Shown piece after piece: positions 1 through 7,870 of a stretch of DNA of 33,509 nt (its first letter is position 1; each line of letters begins with the position of its first letter). Below the pieces are notes generated by a model. It was given only the letters and a program-made list of their open reading frames with translations, searched no databases and had not been told where the DNA came from. Made by a program: the position numbers and the translations under genes. This DNA comes from Oscillospiraceae bacterium (lineage in GTDB: Bacteria > Bacillota > Clostridia > Oscillospirales > CAG-272), in assembly GCA_015063765.1 (NCBI GenBank), contig SVTN01000004.1:1-33509 (forward strand). Direction: 5' to 3'.

Positions 1-2
1 CA

Positions 3-815
3 AGACCCATCGAGGAGATCGTCGAGGAGGCAAAGGACCTCGAACGCCTTGGCGTCAAGGAGCTCAACCTGATCGCGCAGGACACCACACGCTACGGGCT
101 TGACCTCTACGGCGAATACCGCCTTGCCGCACTCGTGCGCGCCATCACCGAGCAAACGAGCATTCCTTGGATCCGTCTGCTTTATTGCTACCCCGACAAG
201 ATCACAGACGATCTGATCGCCGAGCTGCGCGACAATCCCCGTCTTGTCAAGTACATGGATATTCCCGTACAGCATATCTCCGATGGCGTCTTAAAGCGTA
301 TGAACCGTCACGGCAACGGCGACACCATCCGCGAAGCCATCGCGCGCCTGCGCGCCTCCGTCCCCGGCATTACCCTGCGCACCACCGTTATGGTGGGCTT
401 CCCCGGAGAAACGGAACAGGATTTCGAGGAGCTGTGCGCCTTTGTGAAGGAAACCCGCTTTGACCGCTTCGGCGGCTTCACCTTCTCCCCCGAGGAGGAA
501 ACGGAGGCGGCACTCCTTCCCGACCAGATTGAGGAAGAGATCAAGACCGAGCGTTTGGATGCCTTAATGGAAATCCAACTTGACATTTCTGCGGAATTGC
601 AGGCAAATAAGGTGGGAAGCGAAATTCTCGTTCTCGCCGAGGGCTACGACATCCCTGCAGGCATCCACTACGGAAGAAGCGCCGCCGATGCACCCGACGT
701 GGATGGCAAGATCTATTTTTCCGCGCCCAAGCGCATCACTCCCGGCACGTTTTTGCGTGTTAAGATCACCGAGGCGCTGGACTACGACCTCGTCGGCGAG
801 GCAATTCTCGACTAG
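3..815 (+). CDS. rimO: Ribosomal protein S12 methylthiotransferase RimO, 5'-truncated by window edge (radical SAM C-terminal part plus TRAM)
   Basis: Frame is open from nt 3 (RPIEEIVEEAKDLERLGVKELNLIAQDTTRYGLDLYG...) into the 135..815 ORF. LIAQDTT, VQHISDGVLKRMNR and TTVMVGFPGETEQDFEEL are RimO-type motifs. Confidence 0.95.
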   Translation, partial: RPIEEIVEEAKDLERLGVKELNLIAQDTTRYGLDLYGEYRLAALVRAITEQTSIPWIRLLYCYPDKITDDLIAELRDNPRLVKYMDIPVQHISDGVLKRMNRHGNGDTIREAIARLRASVPGITLRTTVMVGFPGETEQDFEELCAFVKETRFDRFGGFTFSPEEETEAALLPDQIEEEIKTERLDALMEIQLDISAELQANKVGSEILVLAEGYDIPAGIHYGRSAADAPDVDGKIYFSAPKRITPGTFLRVKITEALDYDLVGEAILD

Positions 816-829
816 AAAGGACTGTTCCC

Positions 830-1447
830 ATGGCAAAGAAAATGAATCTCCCGAACACGCTTTCCCTGTTGCGCGTGATCATCACCCCCATCTTCATGCT
901 CTCGGCACTCCTCATGCAGCACATCCCCGTATGGGGCAGAGTCGTCCCTACGCTTTTGTTCCTTGCCGCTGCCTTTACCGATATGCTGGACGGCAAGATC
1001 GCACGCAAATACAATCTCATTACCGACTTCGGCAAGTTTATTGACCCCCTTGCCGATAAGTTTATGGTGTTCGCCTCCTGCATCACCCTGCTCGTTATCG
1101 ACCCCGCAACCGCCCGCGTTTTCGTGTGGGTGTCTGCCGCAGTCATGCTCCGTGAGCTTGCCGTGACCTCCTTGCGCCTTGTGGTGGCAGGACAAAGCGG
1201 TATCGTGGTCGCCGCATCCTTCTTCGGCAAATGCAAAACGGTGACCCAGGTCGCCGCCATCACCCTGATGCTGATGGAGCCCGTCTTTTTGCACATCTCC
1301 GTCCGCCTTGGCGTCGATGCACTTGCCACCTTCTTCGGCAATCACATCCTCTCCTACATCTCCATGGCGGCAATGGGCATCACCACCATCGCATCGGGCA
1401 TTGACTATTTGAAGTCTTATTTTCCTTATATCGATACCAATAAATAA
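830..1447 (+). CDS. pgsA: CDP-diacylglycerol--glycerol-3-phosphate 3-phosphatidyltransferase
   Basis: MNLPNTLSLLRVIITPIFML plus a CDP-alcohol phosphatidyltransferase motif (DMLDGKIARKYNLITDFGKFIDPLADK); directly follows rimO, a common Clostridia order. Confidence 0.95.
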   Translation: MAKKMNLPNTLSLLRVIITPIFMLSALLMQHIPVWGRVVPTLLFLAAAFTDMLDGKIARKYNLITDFGKFIDPLADKFMVFASCITLLVIDPATARVFVWVSAAVMLRELAVTSLRLVVAGQSGIVVAASFFGKCKTVTQVAAITLMLMEPVFLHISVRLGVDALATFFGNHILSYISMAAMGITTIASGIDYLKSYFPYIDTNK

Positions 1448-1462
1448 ACTCCACGATACGAA

Positions 1463-1500
1463 AAACGGAGAAGAGTGCATCTTCTCCGTTTCTTTTTATT
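1463..1500. terminator. Intrinsic terminator between convergent pgsA and nnrD
   Basis: AAACGGAGAAGA-gtgca-TCTTCTCCGTTT followed by CTTTTTATT. Confidence 0.85.
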
Positions 1501-2380
1501 TTATTTTTTGGATCTCCCTTGCCATCTGGCGCGGAAGCTCGGAGGGCAAGACGCCAAATTCCGAAAGCTCCTCGGCAAGCGTATCTCCTGCCGCGCCGTG
1601 CAGATAAGCACCGATGGCAAGTGCCGCCTTGGGCGCAACCCCCTGCGCAAGAAGCGCACCGACCGCCCCTGCAAGCACGTCACCGCTGCCGCCCTTGGCA
1701 AGCGCGGATGAGCCTGTCGTGTTGATGTAGACCTCTTCCCCCTCGCAGACCAGCGTTCCCATTCCCTTTAGAAGGAGAGAAACACCCCATTTTTCTGCAT
1801 ATTTCCGTGCGAGGTGCATACGATTTTCCTGTACCTCCTTGGCGGAGCACCCGATCAGACGGCCAAATTCAAGAGGATGGGGCGTGAGGGCGATCGGGCG
1901 GTGTGCCGTCCGAAAGAAGACGTCCACGTCGGGCGCATAAGCGGCGATCGCCCCAAGCGCATCCGCATCCAGAAGCAAGGGCGCGCCTTCTCTTTGAGAA
2001 AGAGCGACGAGAAAATCATATAACGGTCGGCAAACGCCCGAGCCGGGTCCCACCAAAACGGCAGATGCCGTATCGCTCTCGGCGCACTTTCTCTCGATGT
2101 CTTCTGCCGTCCAGGTAGAAATGGGGGAAACCGCATCAAAAATCACCTCGGGCAGGCGGCGGGAAACGGTCAAGATCACCGCTTCCTCTGTGCTCAGGGT
2201 CAGAAGCCCGACTCCCATGCGCAAAGCACCCAAGGCGGCGAGATGCGCAGCCCCACGATATTTGTACGAGCCGCCAAAGATCTGCAGGCGTCCAAAGCTT
2301 CCCTTATGGCTGTTTTGCGGTCGTTTCGGCAAATACGCCTTGACAAACGCCGCATCAATGGGAGAAATGCTCGGCTTCAT
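1496..2380 (-). CDS. nnrD: ADP-dependent NAD(P)H-hydrate dehydratase (stand-alone YjeF C-terminal domain)
   Basis: GSFGRLQIFGGSYKYRGAAHLAALGALRMGVGLLTL, LKGMGTLVCEGEEVYINTTGSSALAKGGSGDVLAG. Start placed at the internal Met (MKPSIS) behind GGAAGTG. Confidence 0.9.
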   Translation of the reverse strand: MKPSISPIDAAFVKAYLPKRPQNSHKGSFGRLQIFGGSYKYRGAAHLAALGALRMGVGLLTLSTEEAVILTVSRRLPEVIFDAVSPISTWTAEDIERKCAESDTASAVLVGPGSGVCRPLYDFLVALSQREGAPLLLDADALGAIAAYAPDVDVFFRTAHRPIALTPHPLEFGRLIGCSAKEVQENRMHLARKYAEKWGVSLLLKGMGTLVCEGEEVYINTTGSSALAKGGSGDVLAGAVGALLAQGVAPKAALAIGAYLHGAAGDTLAEELSEFGVLPSELPRQMAREIQKIK

Positions 2381-2443
2381 ATACGTCACTTCCTTTTTCC
2401 TTGAAAAAATTGGCAAGTTTTTTGAGAAATTTACACAAAAACC

Positions 2444-2472
2444 TTTACAAATTTATCTTTTTTTAGTATAAT
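2444..2472 (+). promoter_or_regulatory. Sigma-A-type promoter for the cytidylate-kinase-like gene
   Basis: TTTACA (2444-2449), 17-nt spacer, TATAAT (2467-2472). Confidence 0.75.
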
Positions 2473-2512
2473 AGTGATAGAATTAGAACAAGAACCCCTG
2501 AAAGGAGTACCC

Positions 2513-3145
2513 ATGAAAAAAACAATCATTACCATCGCCCGCCAATACGGTAGCGGCGGCAGAGAGATCGGCGAACGCGTAGCGGAGCTTTTGGGAATTC
2601 CCAAGTACGATAAAGAATTTGTCACCATGGCGGCAGAACAGGAAAGCGCCCTCGATCCGCGCGCTTTGGAGAAGGTAGACGAGCGCGCCACCAGCAGCCT
2701 GCTGTATACGCTTGCAATGGGCTCCAATATGTTCCATACCCCGCACATCTCCCCTGCGCTTCCCCTCAACGACCGCCTGTTCGCCATTCAGTGCTCCATC
2801 ATTCGCAACTTGGCGGAGGAGCACTCCTGTGTCATGATCGGAAGATGCGCCGACTACGTGTTGCGCGAGAACCCCGACCGCCTTTCCATCTTCATCTACG
2901 CGGATATTGATGCGCGCAAGAAGCGCGTGGCAGAGCGGCACAACGTCAAGGAAAGCGAAGCGATCGACATCATCAACAAGACCGACCGCCGCCGTGCTTC
3001 CTACTACAACTTCTACACGGGCAACAAATGGGGCAAATACGACAATTACCATATTGCCATCAACAGCACCGTCCTCGGCATTGAGGGAACGGCACGCTTG
3101 ATCGCCGATATGGCAAGACTTCGCGGCACCGCGGAAGAGGAATAA
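2513..3145 (+). CDS. Cytidylate kinase-like family protein
   Basis: MKKTIITIARQYGSGGREIGERVAELLGIPKYDKEF; start behind AAAGGAG at 2501. FVTMAAEQ and IGRCADYVLRENP are typical of the AAA_26/Cmk-2 family. Confidence 0.88.
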   Translation: MKKTIITIARQYGSGGREIGERVAELLGIPKYDKEFVTMAAEQESALDPRALEKVDERATSSLLYTLAMGSNMFHTPHISPALPLNDRLFAIQCSIIRNLAEEHSCVMIGRCADYVLRENPDRLSIFIYADIDARKKRVAERHNVKESEAIDIINKTDRRRASYYNFYTGNKWGKYDNYHIAINSTVLGIEGTARLIADMARLRGTAEEE

Positions 3146-3212
3146 GGGAACAAACCTGATCCGATTCCACCTTTCGCGCATCTTTTTGGTTTGTGTCCTG
3201 CGCGCATATAAA

Positions 3213-3255
3213 AGAGAACAGATCCTGTCCGTCCGGCAAGATCTGTTCTTTTTTG
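3213..3255. terminator. Bidirectional intrinsic terminator
   Basis: AGAACAGATC ... GATCTGTTCT with a T-run on the + side and an A-rich stretch on the other. Confidence 0.8.
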
Positions 3256-3274
3256 TTTCTCGGATCAGAAAGCT

Positions 3275-4378
3275 TTACTGAATCTGGATGTAGGAATCGC
3301 GTTTGAACACGAGCTTTCCGTTTTGGATGGAGGTCTTTGACAAAGGGATCACAAGACCGTCGAGATAAACGCCCATCGCGTCCTCTGCCGTCATTCCCTC
3401 CGGGGGCTCAGCAAAGATGGTCCTCACGTCAAAGGAATCGGAGGAAAAGGTGATCTTCCAAGGCGACTCGTAATACTCGGTGGGGAGAACAAAATAATTA
3501 TATTGCATGTCGTGCCCCACGAGGATGACCTTGTCAAGGAAGGAGCGCATCATGGCGATCTCGGTGTTGGTGTAGGGGCTGTGCGTGCTTCCGATCTTTT
3601 CTACGATAAGATTTCCGTAGGACTCATCTCGATCGTTGTATGCGTCAAGCACCGTCGTCAAAATGTTGCGGGAATTGTTGGTCTGATTGTAATCGGCATA
3701 CACCGTACCGACGCTACCGTCGGTATAAGTGATCTTCATATAGCCGCGGCCGGTATACTCCATCGTGTAGTTGCCCTTCAGGATACCCGAAACAGAGCCC
3801 GCAAGGGTGGAGGTGGTTTCGGTCGTTTTGTAAAAGGCACCGGCTTTGACATCGATGTACATTGTGCGCCCCGCCTGTGCCAAAGCCTCCAGGGTGAAAG
3901 CGCCCTGTGCATCAGTCACATAGCGCGAGGGCACGATATAGGTACCAAAGCTGACCTTATCTCTGCCGCCGGCAAGAGCGACGATCTTTTCAAAATCCGC
4001 CGTCACAAGCGTGCTCGTAAAACGCAAGCCTACCTGATTTTCGCGCAGACGCACCGAGCAACCCGTGTCGGTGACAAAGCTTGCTGTCACCGCCTTGAAG
4101 GTCACGTCACCCGTAAGGCCTGTACAGGTAGCACCTGCGGGCAAAAAGACGGTCTTACCGTCGATCTCCGCCTGCCAGCCGCAAAAACCGGAAAGGGTGT
4201 TGGGGGTCTTCAAGAGCGTCACGCTGCCGTCCGTAATGGGGAGCGTTGCGTAGGTCGTGCTGCCGTTCAAGGTAAAGGTGGCGGTGGGAGCACCGTCCTC
4301 TGCCGCGACAGGAATGGCAGTCAAGCACAACACGAGCGCAAGGATCAAGAGGAGGAGAGAATGCTTCTTCGTATTCAT
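3275..4378 (-). CDS. Exported protein of unknown function
   Basis: N-terminal signal peptide MNTKKHSLLLLILALVLCLTAIPVAAEDG, then a beta-rich sequence with no confidently recognised catalytic domain. Confidence 0.8.
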   Translation of the reverse strand: MNTKKHSLLLLILALVLCLTAIPVAAEDGAPTATFTLNGSTTYATLPITDGSVTLLKTPNTLSGFCGWQAEIDGKTVFLPAGATCTGLTGDVTFKAVTASFVTDTGCSVRLRENQVGLRFTSTLVTADFEKIVALAGGRDKVSFGTYIVPSRYVTDAQGAFTLEALAQAGRTMYIDVKAGAFYKTTETTSTLAGSVSGILKGNYTMEYTGRGYMKITYTDGSVGTVYADYNQTNNSRNILTTVLDAYNDRDESYGNLIVEKIGSTHSPYTNTEIAMMRSFLDKVILVGHDMQYNYFVLPTEYYESPWKITFSSDSFDVRTIFAEPPEGMTAEDAMGVYLDGLVIPLSKTSIQNGKLVFKRDSYIQIQ

Positions 4379-4427
4379 AACAGCTCCTAACGTAAATTAA
4401 GACCGGGCGCAAAACGCCCTTTTATTT

Positions 4428-4456
4428 ATTATACACGATATATATCAAAAAATCAA
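4428..4456 (-). promoter_or_regulatory. Sigma-A-type promoter for the exported protein gene 3275..4378
   Basis: Minus strand TTGATT, 17-nt spacer, TATAAT. Confidence 0.7.
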
Positions 4457-4496
4457 GCCCCATTTTTGCAAAGAGGATCTAACCGCTAAAAACAGG

Positions 4497-5003
4497 TCAG
4501 AGCATGCGGATGGAGCTGTTTCTCCGAATAGCCCAAAGTAGAAGAGAGCCAAGCACACCCGTGGTAAGTGCCTCGCCAATGCCCACCGTCAAAACAAGAT
4601 ACATGTAAGCGTCGGGCACCCCGTAAACCAAAATCAGAAGCACGGGGATGAGAAAGGCGTTGAAAAGAATATTCGGGAGCGTGACGAGGAGCGGACCCGT
4701 CTTGTATCGCAGAACACCCCGCATCATACGGCAAACGATCGCCGCCAAAAGAGTGACAAGACTGCCGAAAAGCACGTCCAGCGGATGCCCGCCGCAAATG
4801 AGGGAGGACAAAAAGCAGCCGACAAACAGTCCGGGAACCGCCGCCCCCGATACCGCAGGCAGGACGGCAAGCGCCTCGGAAAGCCGAAGCTGTATCGCAC
4901 CCTTGTCGAGCCCCAGCGCGTAAGAAACGAGCGTTAGAGCGGTGTAAAGTGCCGCGATCACAGCGGCATAGGTCATGTATTTTGTTTTTTTTGTGAAGTG
5001 CAT
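4497..5003 (-). CDS. queT: QueT family (queuosine precursor) ECF transporter substrate-binding component
   Basis: MTYAAVIAALYTALTLVSYALGLDKGAIQLRLSEALAVLPAVSGAAVPGLFVGCFLSSLICGGHPLDVLFGSLVTLLAA is characteristic of QueT. The track start at 5036 is TTG within the leader; Met at 5003 (or 4976) is more plausible because 5036 lies in the terminator hairpin. Confidence 0.88.
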   Translation of the reverse strand: MHFTKKTKYMTYAAVIAALYTALTLVSYALGLDKGAIQLRLSEALAVLPAVSGAAVPGLFVGCFLSSLICGGHPLDVLFGSLVTLLAAIVCRMMRGVLRYKTGPLLVTLPNILFNAFLIPVLLILVYGVPDAYMYLVLTVGIGEALTTGVLGSLLLWAIRRNSSIRML

Positions 5004-5008
5004 AGCAA

Positions 5009-5034
5009 TAAAAAAGGCAGGAGAAGATCCTGCC
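5009..5034 (-). terminator. Leader intrinsic terminator downstream of the preQ1 aptamer
   Basis: Minus strand GGCAGGA-TCTTC-TCCTGCC-TTTTTTATT, located between aptamer and queT start. Confidence 0.85.
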
Positions 5035-5036
5035 AA

Positions 5037-5082
5037 TCTCCTTAGTTTTGTTTTGCGTGAGGATAGGATCTCGAACTCACGG
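5037..5082 (-). promoter_or_regulatory. preQ1-I-type riboswitch aptamer upstream of queT
   Basis: Minus strand CGUGAG-UUCGAGAUCCUAUC-CUCACG-CAAAACAAAACUAAGGAG: P1 stem, loop able to pair with the tail (UCCU/AGGA), and the A-rich tail ending CUAAGG typical of the class. Downstream gene is QueT. Confidence 0.85.
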
Positions 5083-5108
5083 TATTTTAAACAGTTTTTT
5101 CGGAAAGA

Positions 5109-5134
5109 GAGGCTGTCGCTTACGCGACAGCCTC
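5109..5134 (-). terminator. Hairpin after the large lipoprotein gene, probable terminator with weak T tract
   Basis: 11-bp perfect stem GAGGCTGTCGC-GTAA-GCGACAGCCTC then TCTTTCC on the minus strand. Confidence 0.55.
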
Positions 5135-5148
5135 AATAAAATTAGGGG

Positions 5149-7701
5149 TTAGATGAGGGGGTTTACAGTGAAATCCGTCTCATAGGTAACTGCTGCGATG
5201 TAGTCTGCAACAGTCTCTGCAGCATCGTTGACGATCTTCTTGTTGTAGTTGAGGATCTCAACGAAGTAGAACTTCTCGTTCTCAGCAGTGATGGTAACCT
5301 GCTCTTCCTTCACCGTAACGGTAGCGGGAACAGTGTAGGTGTAGTTGTTGCTGATGTAGAGAATCATATCATCCTTAAACGCCTTAAGGTCATCACGGAA
5401 GCCCTGAGGAAGCTCACGATCAGCCTTAGCGGTTTCGTCGCGGAGAATCCAAGCAGCGGAGATGGTCTTGTCGCTCTCAACGTTTTTCTCATCTACATAA
5501 GCAACCAGCTCGGTGTACTGCTCCATGTAAACAACCAGCTTAGCCTCGTCGGTGATGACGTCAGTGTAAGCAGCGTTGCCGGCATTCTCAATTGCAGCGT
5601 TAGCCTTTGCGAAATCAAGGTATGCATCGTAAGCAGCCTTCAGAAGTCCGCCGTCCTTGAAGTCCTCAACAACGATGTTAACAACGTTGTCACCGATCAG
5701 CTCCTTATAGGTGTTGATTGCAGCGTTTGCCTTGGTTGCAAGCTCCTTAAGGTTAGCCATGGTAGCTTCAGCAGCCTCAAGTCTGGTCTTGTAAACATCT
5801 TCGCCGCCAACGAGGAAGAGCTCGTTGTAAAGCTCGGTGTAGTTCTCTTCTGCACCGTATGCAGCCTTGAATGCCTCGTAAAGACCTCTTGCGGTCGTGA
5901 TCTCTTCAACGGAGTTCACATCAGCAGTCAAGGAGTAGAATACGTTGCCCTCGTCCAGCTTGTCGTTGTCGATAGCAACCTTAACCTGCTCAGCAAATCT
6001 TACCTGAGAAGCCTTGATCAGCTTGTCGATGTTGGGGATGAAGTACTTAACAACGTAAGCCTTGTCAACGTCATATGCCGTCCAAGTCTGGTCGATGTTG
6101 TTCCACTTCTCAGCATCCTTGTCATAGCCGTCGGGCGTGTAGATAACAGCATCAAAATCAAGGTCGTAGTTAGCAACGATGACCTTGTCGCCGTCACCGG
6201 TCATGCTGAAGACACTGTTCGCATCGTTCCAGGTCTTGATAGCAGTCCAAGCAGCCTGAATTGCGAGGTCCTGAGCGTCGCCTGCAACACCGGTAGAGGT
6301 CTCTGCAGCAGCATCCTCGATCAGAAGGATGATGTTCTGTGCATCCTTACGGATCTGGTTCAGAGCATCGTGCTTGTTGTAAATTCTCTCGCCGAGAAGG
6401 TTGATGTAGTTAGCTTCATCAGGATTGCCGTCGGGCTTGCCGTACTCAGCCATGAGCTTGTAGGTACCTGCAGTGCCGAACACATCCATAGCGTCCTCGA
6501 TCAGACCGCCAACCTCATCCAAGAGAGCTTTAACCTTATCGTTGTCGGTATCAAGGATGGTGTCGTCAAAAGCGGTAAGATCAGCAAAGGTGCTGAAATC
6601 GATCTCCGCCTTATAAGCGGTAGGATAGATGGTAACCTTTTCAGCAGCGAGCATCTTCTCAACAGCTCTGTCGATATCGGTTACGAGCATGCTGCCGACA
6701 GACGCTTCGAGGTCGATCGCGCTGAGGTCGATTGCAAGCGTGATGTACTTGGTCTCGTAGGAGATCTTCTCTCTGACAACCTTGTAACCGTCCATAGCGA
6801 TCTTATAGTTGTCTTCGCCGATCTCTGCTCTTGCACCCTCAACGATCTCTTCGTACATTGCAGTCTTTGCAAGGTAATCTTCAAGCTGGTAAAGGAGGTC
6901 GATCTTGTCATAGATCTGACCCTTGTTGCCGCCCTCTTTGTCCTCGATGAGCTTCTGCTCAGCCAGCTTGTTGTCAACAGCGATCACAAACTGGAGATAG
7001 TAGTTCTCTGCCTCAGCAAGAGTGCTTGCAGCTTCAACGTTAGCCTTTGCGGTAGCCTCTGCAGTGTCGATATCCTTCTTGTACTGTGCGTACAGCTGAG
7101 CGATCTTCTTCACGAGAGCATCATCGCCGAACTTTGCAACGATGGCGTCCTTCTTAGCGATGTAATCGTCAAGATCAGCCTCGAAGTTCGAAACGAGTGC
7201 GTTGATCGCGTCAACACTCGTAGCAGCATTGATCTTGGCAGAGCAATCCTCGAGAAGGAGAGCAACACCACCGTCATTCTTGCGTGCAACAACCTTTTCG
7301 CCTGCAGCAAGCTTAGCGATCGTGTCAGCCTTGAGAGCCGCGTTGGGGTCAACGACAGTCACGGGAATGTGACCGACAACGGTAGCACCGTTCTCGGAAT
7401 AGGTCACAGTAACAGACTCCATGCCAAAGGTAAGGGGAGCGGTACCCACCATCTCGGGGGTAACGGCAACCGTTTCTTCAGCACCGTTTGCGTATGTAAC
7501 CTTTACCTGTGCACCGGTACAATCAAAGGTTTCACCGAGATTGTAAACGAGCTTAGAAGCAGTGTTTTCTACATACTCGATACCGGTAGGGGTAGCTTTA
7601 CCGCACGAAGCGAAGCAGAATACGAGCACTGCGAGGAGTGCGAGCGCAACTGCAGCATACTTAAGCTTGCGGGTTTTGCTGGTTCTTTCTTTCGTAAGCA
7701 T
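5149..7701 (-). CDS. Large surface lipoprotein: lipobox, bacterial Ig-like (Big_3-like) domain, long helical repeat region
   Basis: Start at MLTKERTSKTRK behind GGAGGCAATT. Type II signal LALLAVLVFCFASCGK. TGIEYVENTASKLVYNLGETFDCTGAQVKVTYANGAEETVAVTPEMV is Big_3-like, followed by a long A/E/K/D-rich helical region. Confidence 0.85.
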   Translation of the reverse strand: MLTKERTSKTRKLKYAAVALALLAVLVFCFASCGKATPTGIEYVENTASKLVYNLGETFDCTGAQVKVTYANGAEETVAVTPEMVGTAPLTFGMESVTVTYSENGATVVGHIPVTVVDPNAALKADTIAKLAAGEKVVARKNDGGVALLLEDCSAKINAATSVDAINALVSNFEADLDDYIAKKDAIVAKFGDDALVKKIAQLYAQYKKDIDTAEATAKANVEAASTLAEAENYYLQFVIAVDNKLAEQKLIEDKEGGNKGQIYDKIDLLYQLEDYLAKTAMYEEIVEGARAEIGEDNYKIAMDGYKVVREKISYETKYITLAIDLSAIDLEASVGSMLVTDIDRAVEKMLAAEKVTIYPTAYKAEIDFSTFADLTAFDDTILDTDNDKVKALLDEVGGLIEDAMDVFGTAGTYKLMAEYGKPDGNPDEANYINLLGERIYNKHDALNQIRKDAQNIILLIEDAAAETSTGVAGDAQDLAIQAAWTAIKTWNDANSVFSMTGDGDKVIVANYDLDFDAVIYTPDGYDKDAEKWNNIDQTWTAYDVDKAYVVKYFIPNIDKLIKASQVRFAEQVKVAIDNDKLDEGNVFYSLTADVNSVEEITTARGLYEAFKAAYGAEENYTELYNELFLVGGEDVYKTRLEAAEATMANLKELATKANAAINTYKELIGDNVVNIVVEDFKDGGLLKAAYDAYLDFAKANAAIENAGNAAYTDVITDEAKLVVYMEQYTELVAYVDEKNVESDKTISAAWILRDETAKADRELPQGFRDDLKAFKDDMILYISNNYTYTVPATVTVKEEQVTITAENEKFYFVEILNYNKKIVNDAAETVADYIAAVTYETDFTVNPLI

Positions 7702-7737
7702 AATTGCCTCCATGTAAAATATAGATTTGATACCTGT

Positions 7738-7766
7738 ATTGTACACGATATCATTGAAATATGCAA
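7738..7766 (-). promoter_or_regulatory. Sigma-A-type promoter for the large lipoprotein gene
   Basis: Minus strand TTGCAT, 17-nt spacer, TACAAT. Confidence 0.7.
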
Positions 7767-7870
7767 TAGTTTTTTACCAACGGTCGAAATATCGTATGAA
7801 CGGGAAACAAAAAATGGAGCATTTTTCTTTTTTATCCGACAAATTCCGCAATTGGTTTTTATCACCAAAA

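Noticed and set aside
5004-5036. N-terminal extension MAGSSPAFFIA of queT (TTG start at 5036)
   Set aside because: It would translate through the leader terminator hairpin, and the AAGGAG in the riboswitch tail is only one nt from TTG; Met 5003 or 4976 is more plausible.
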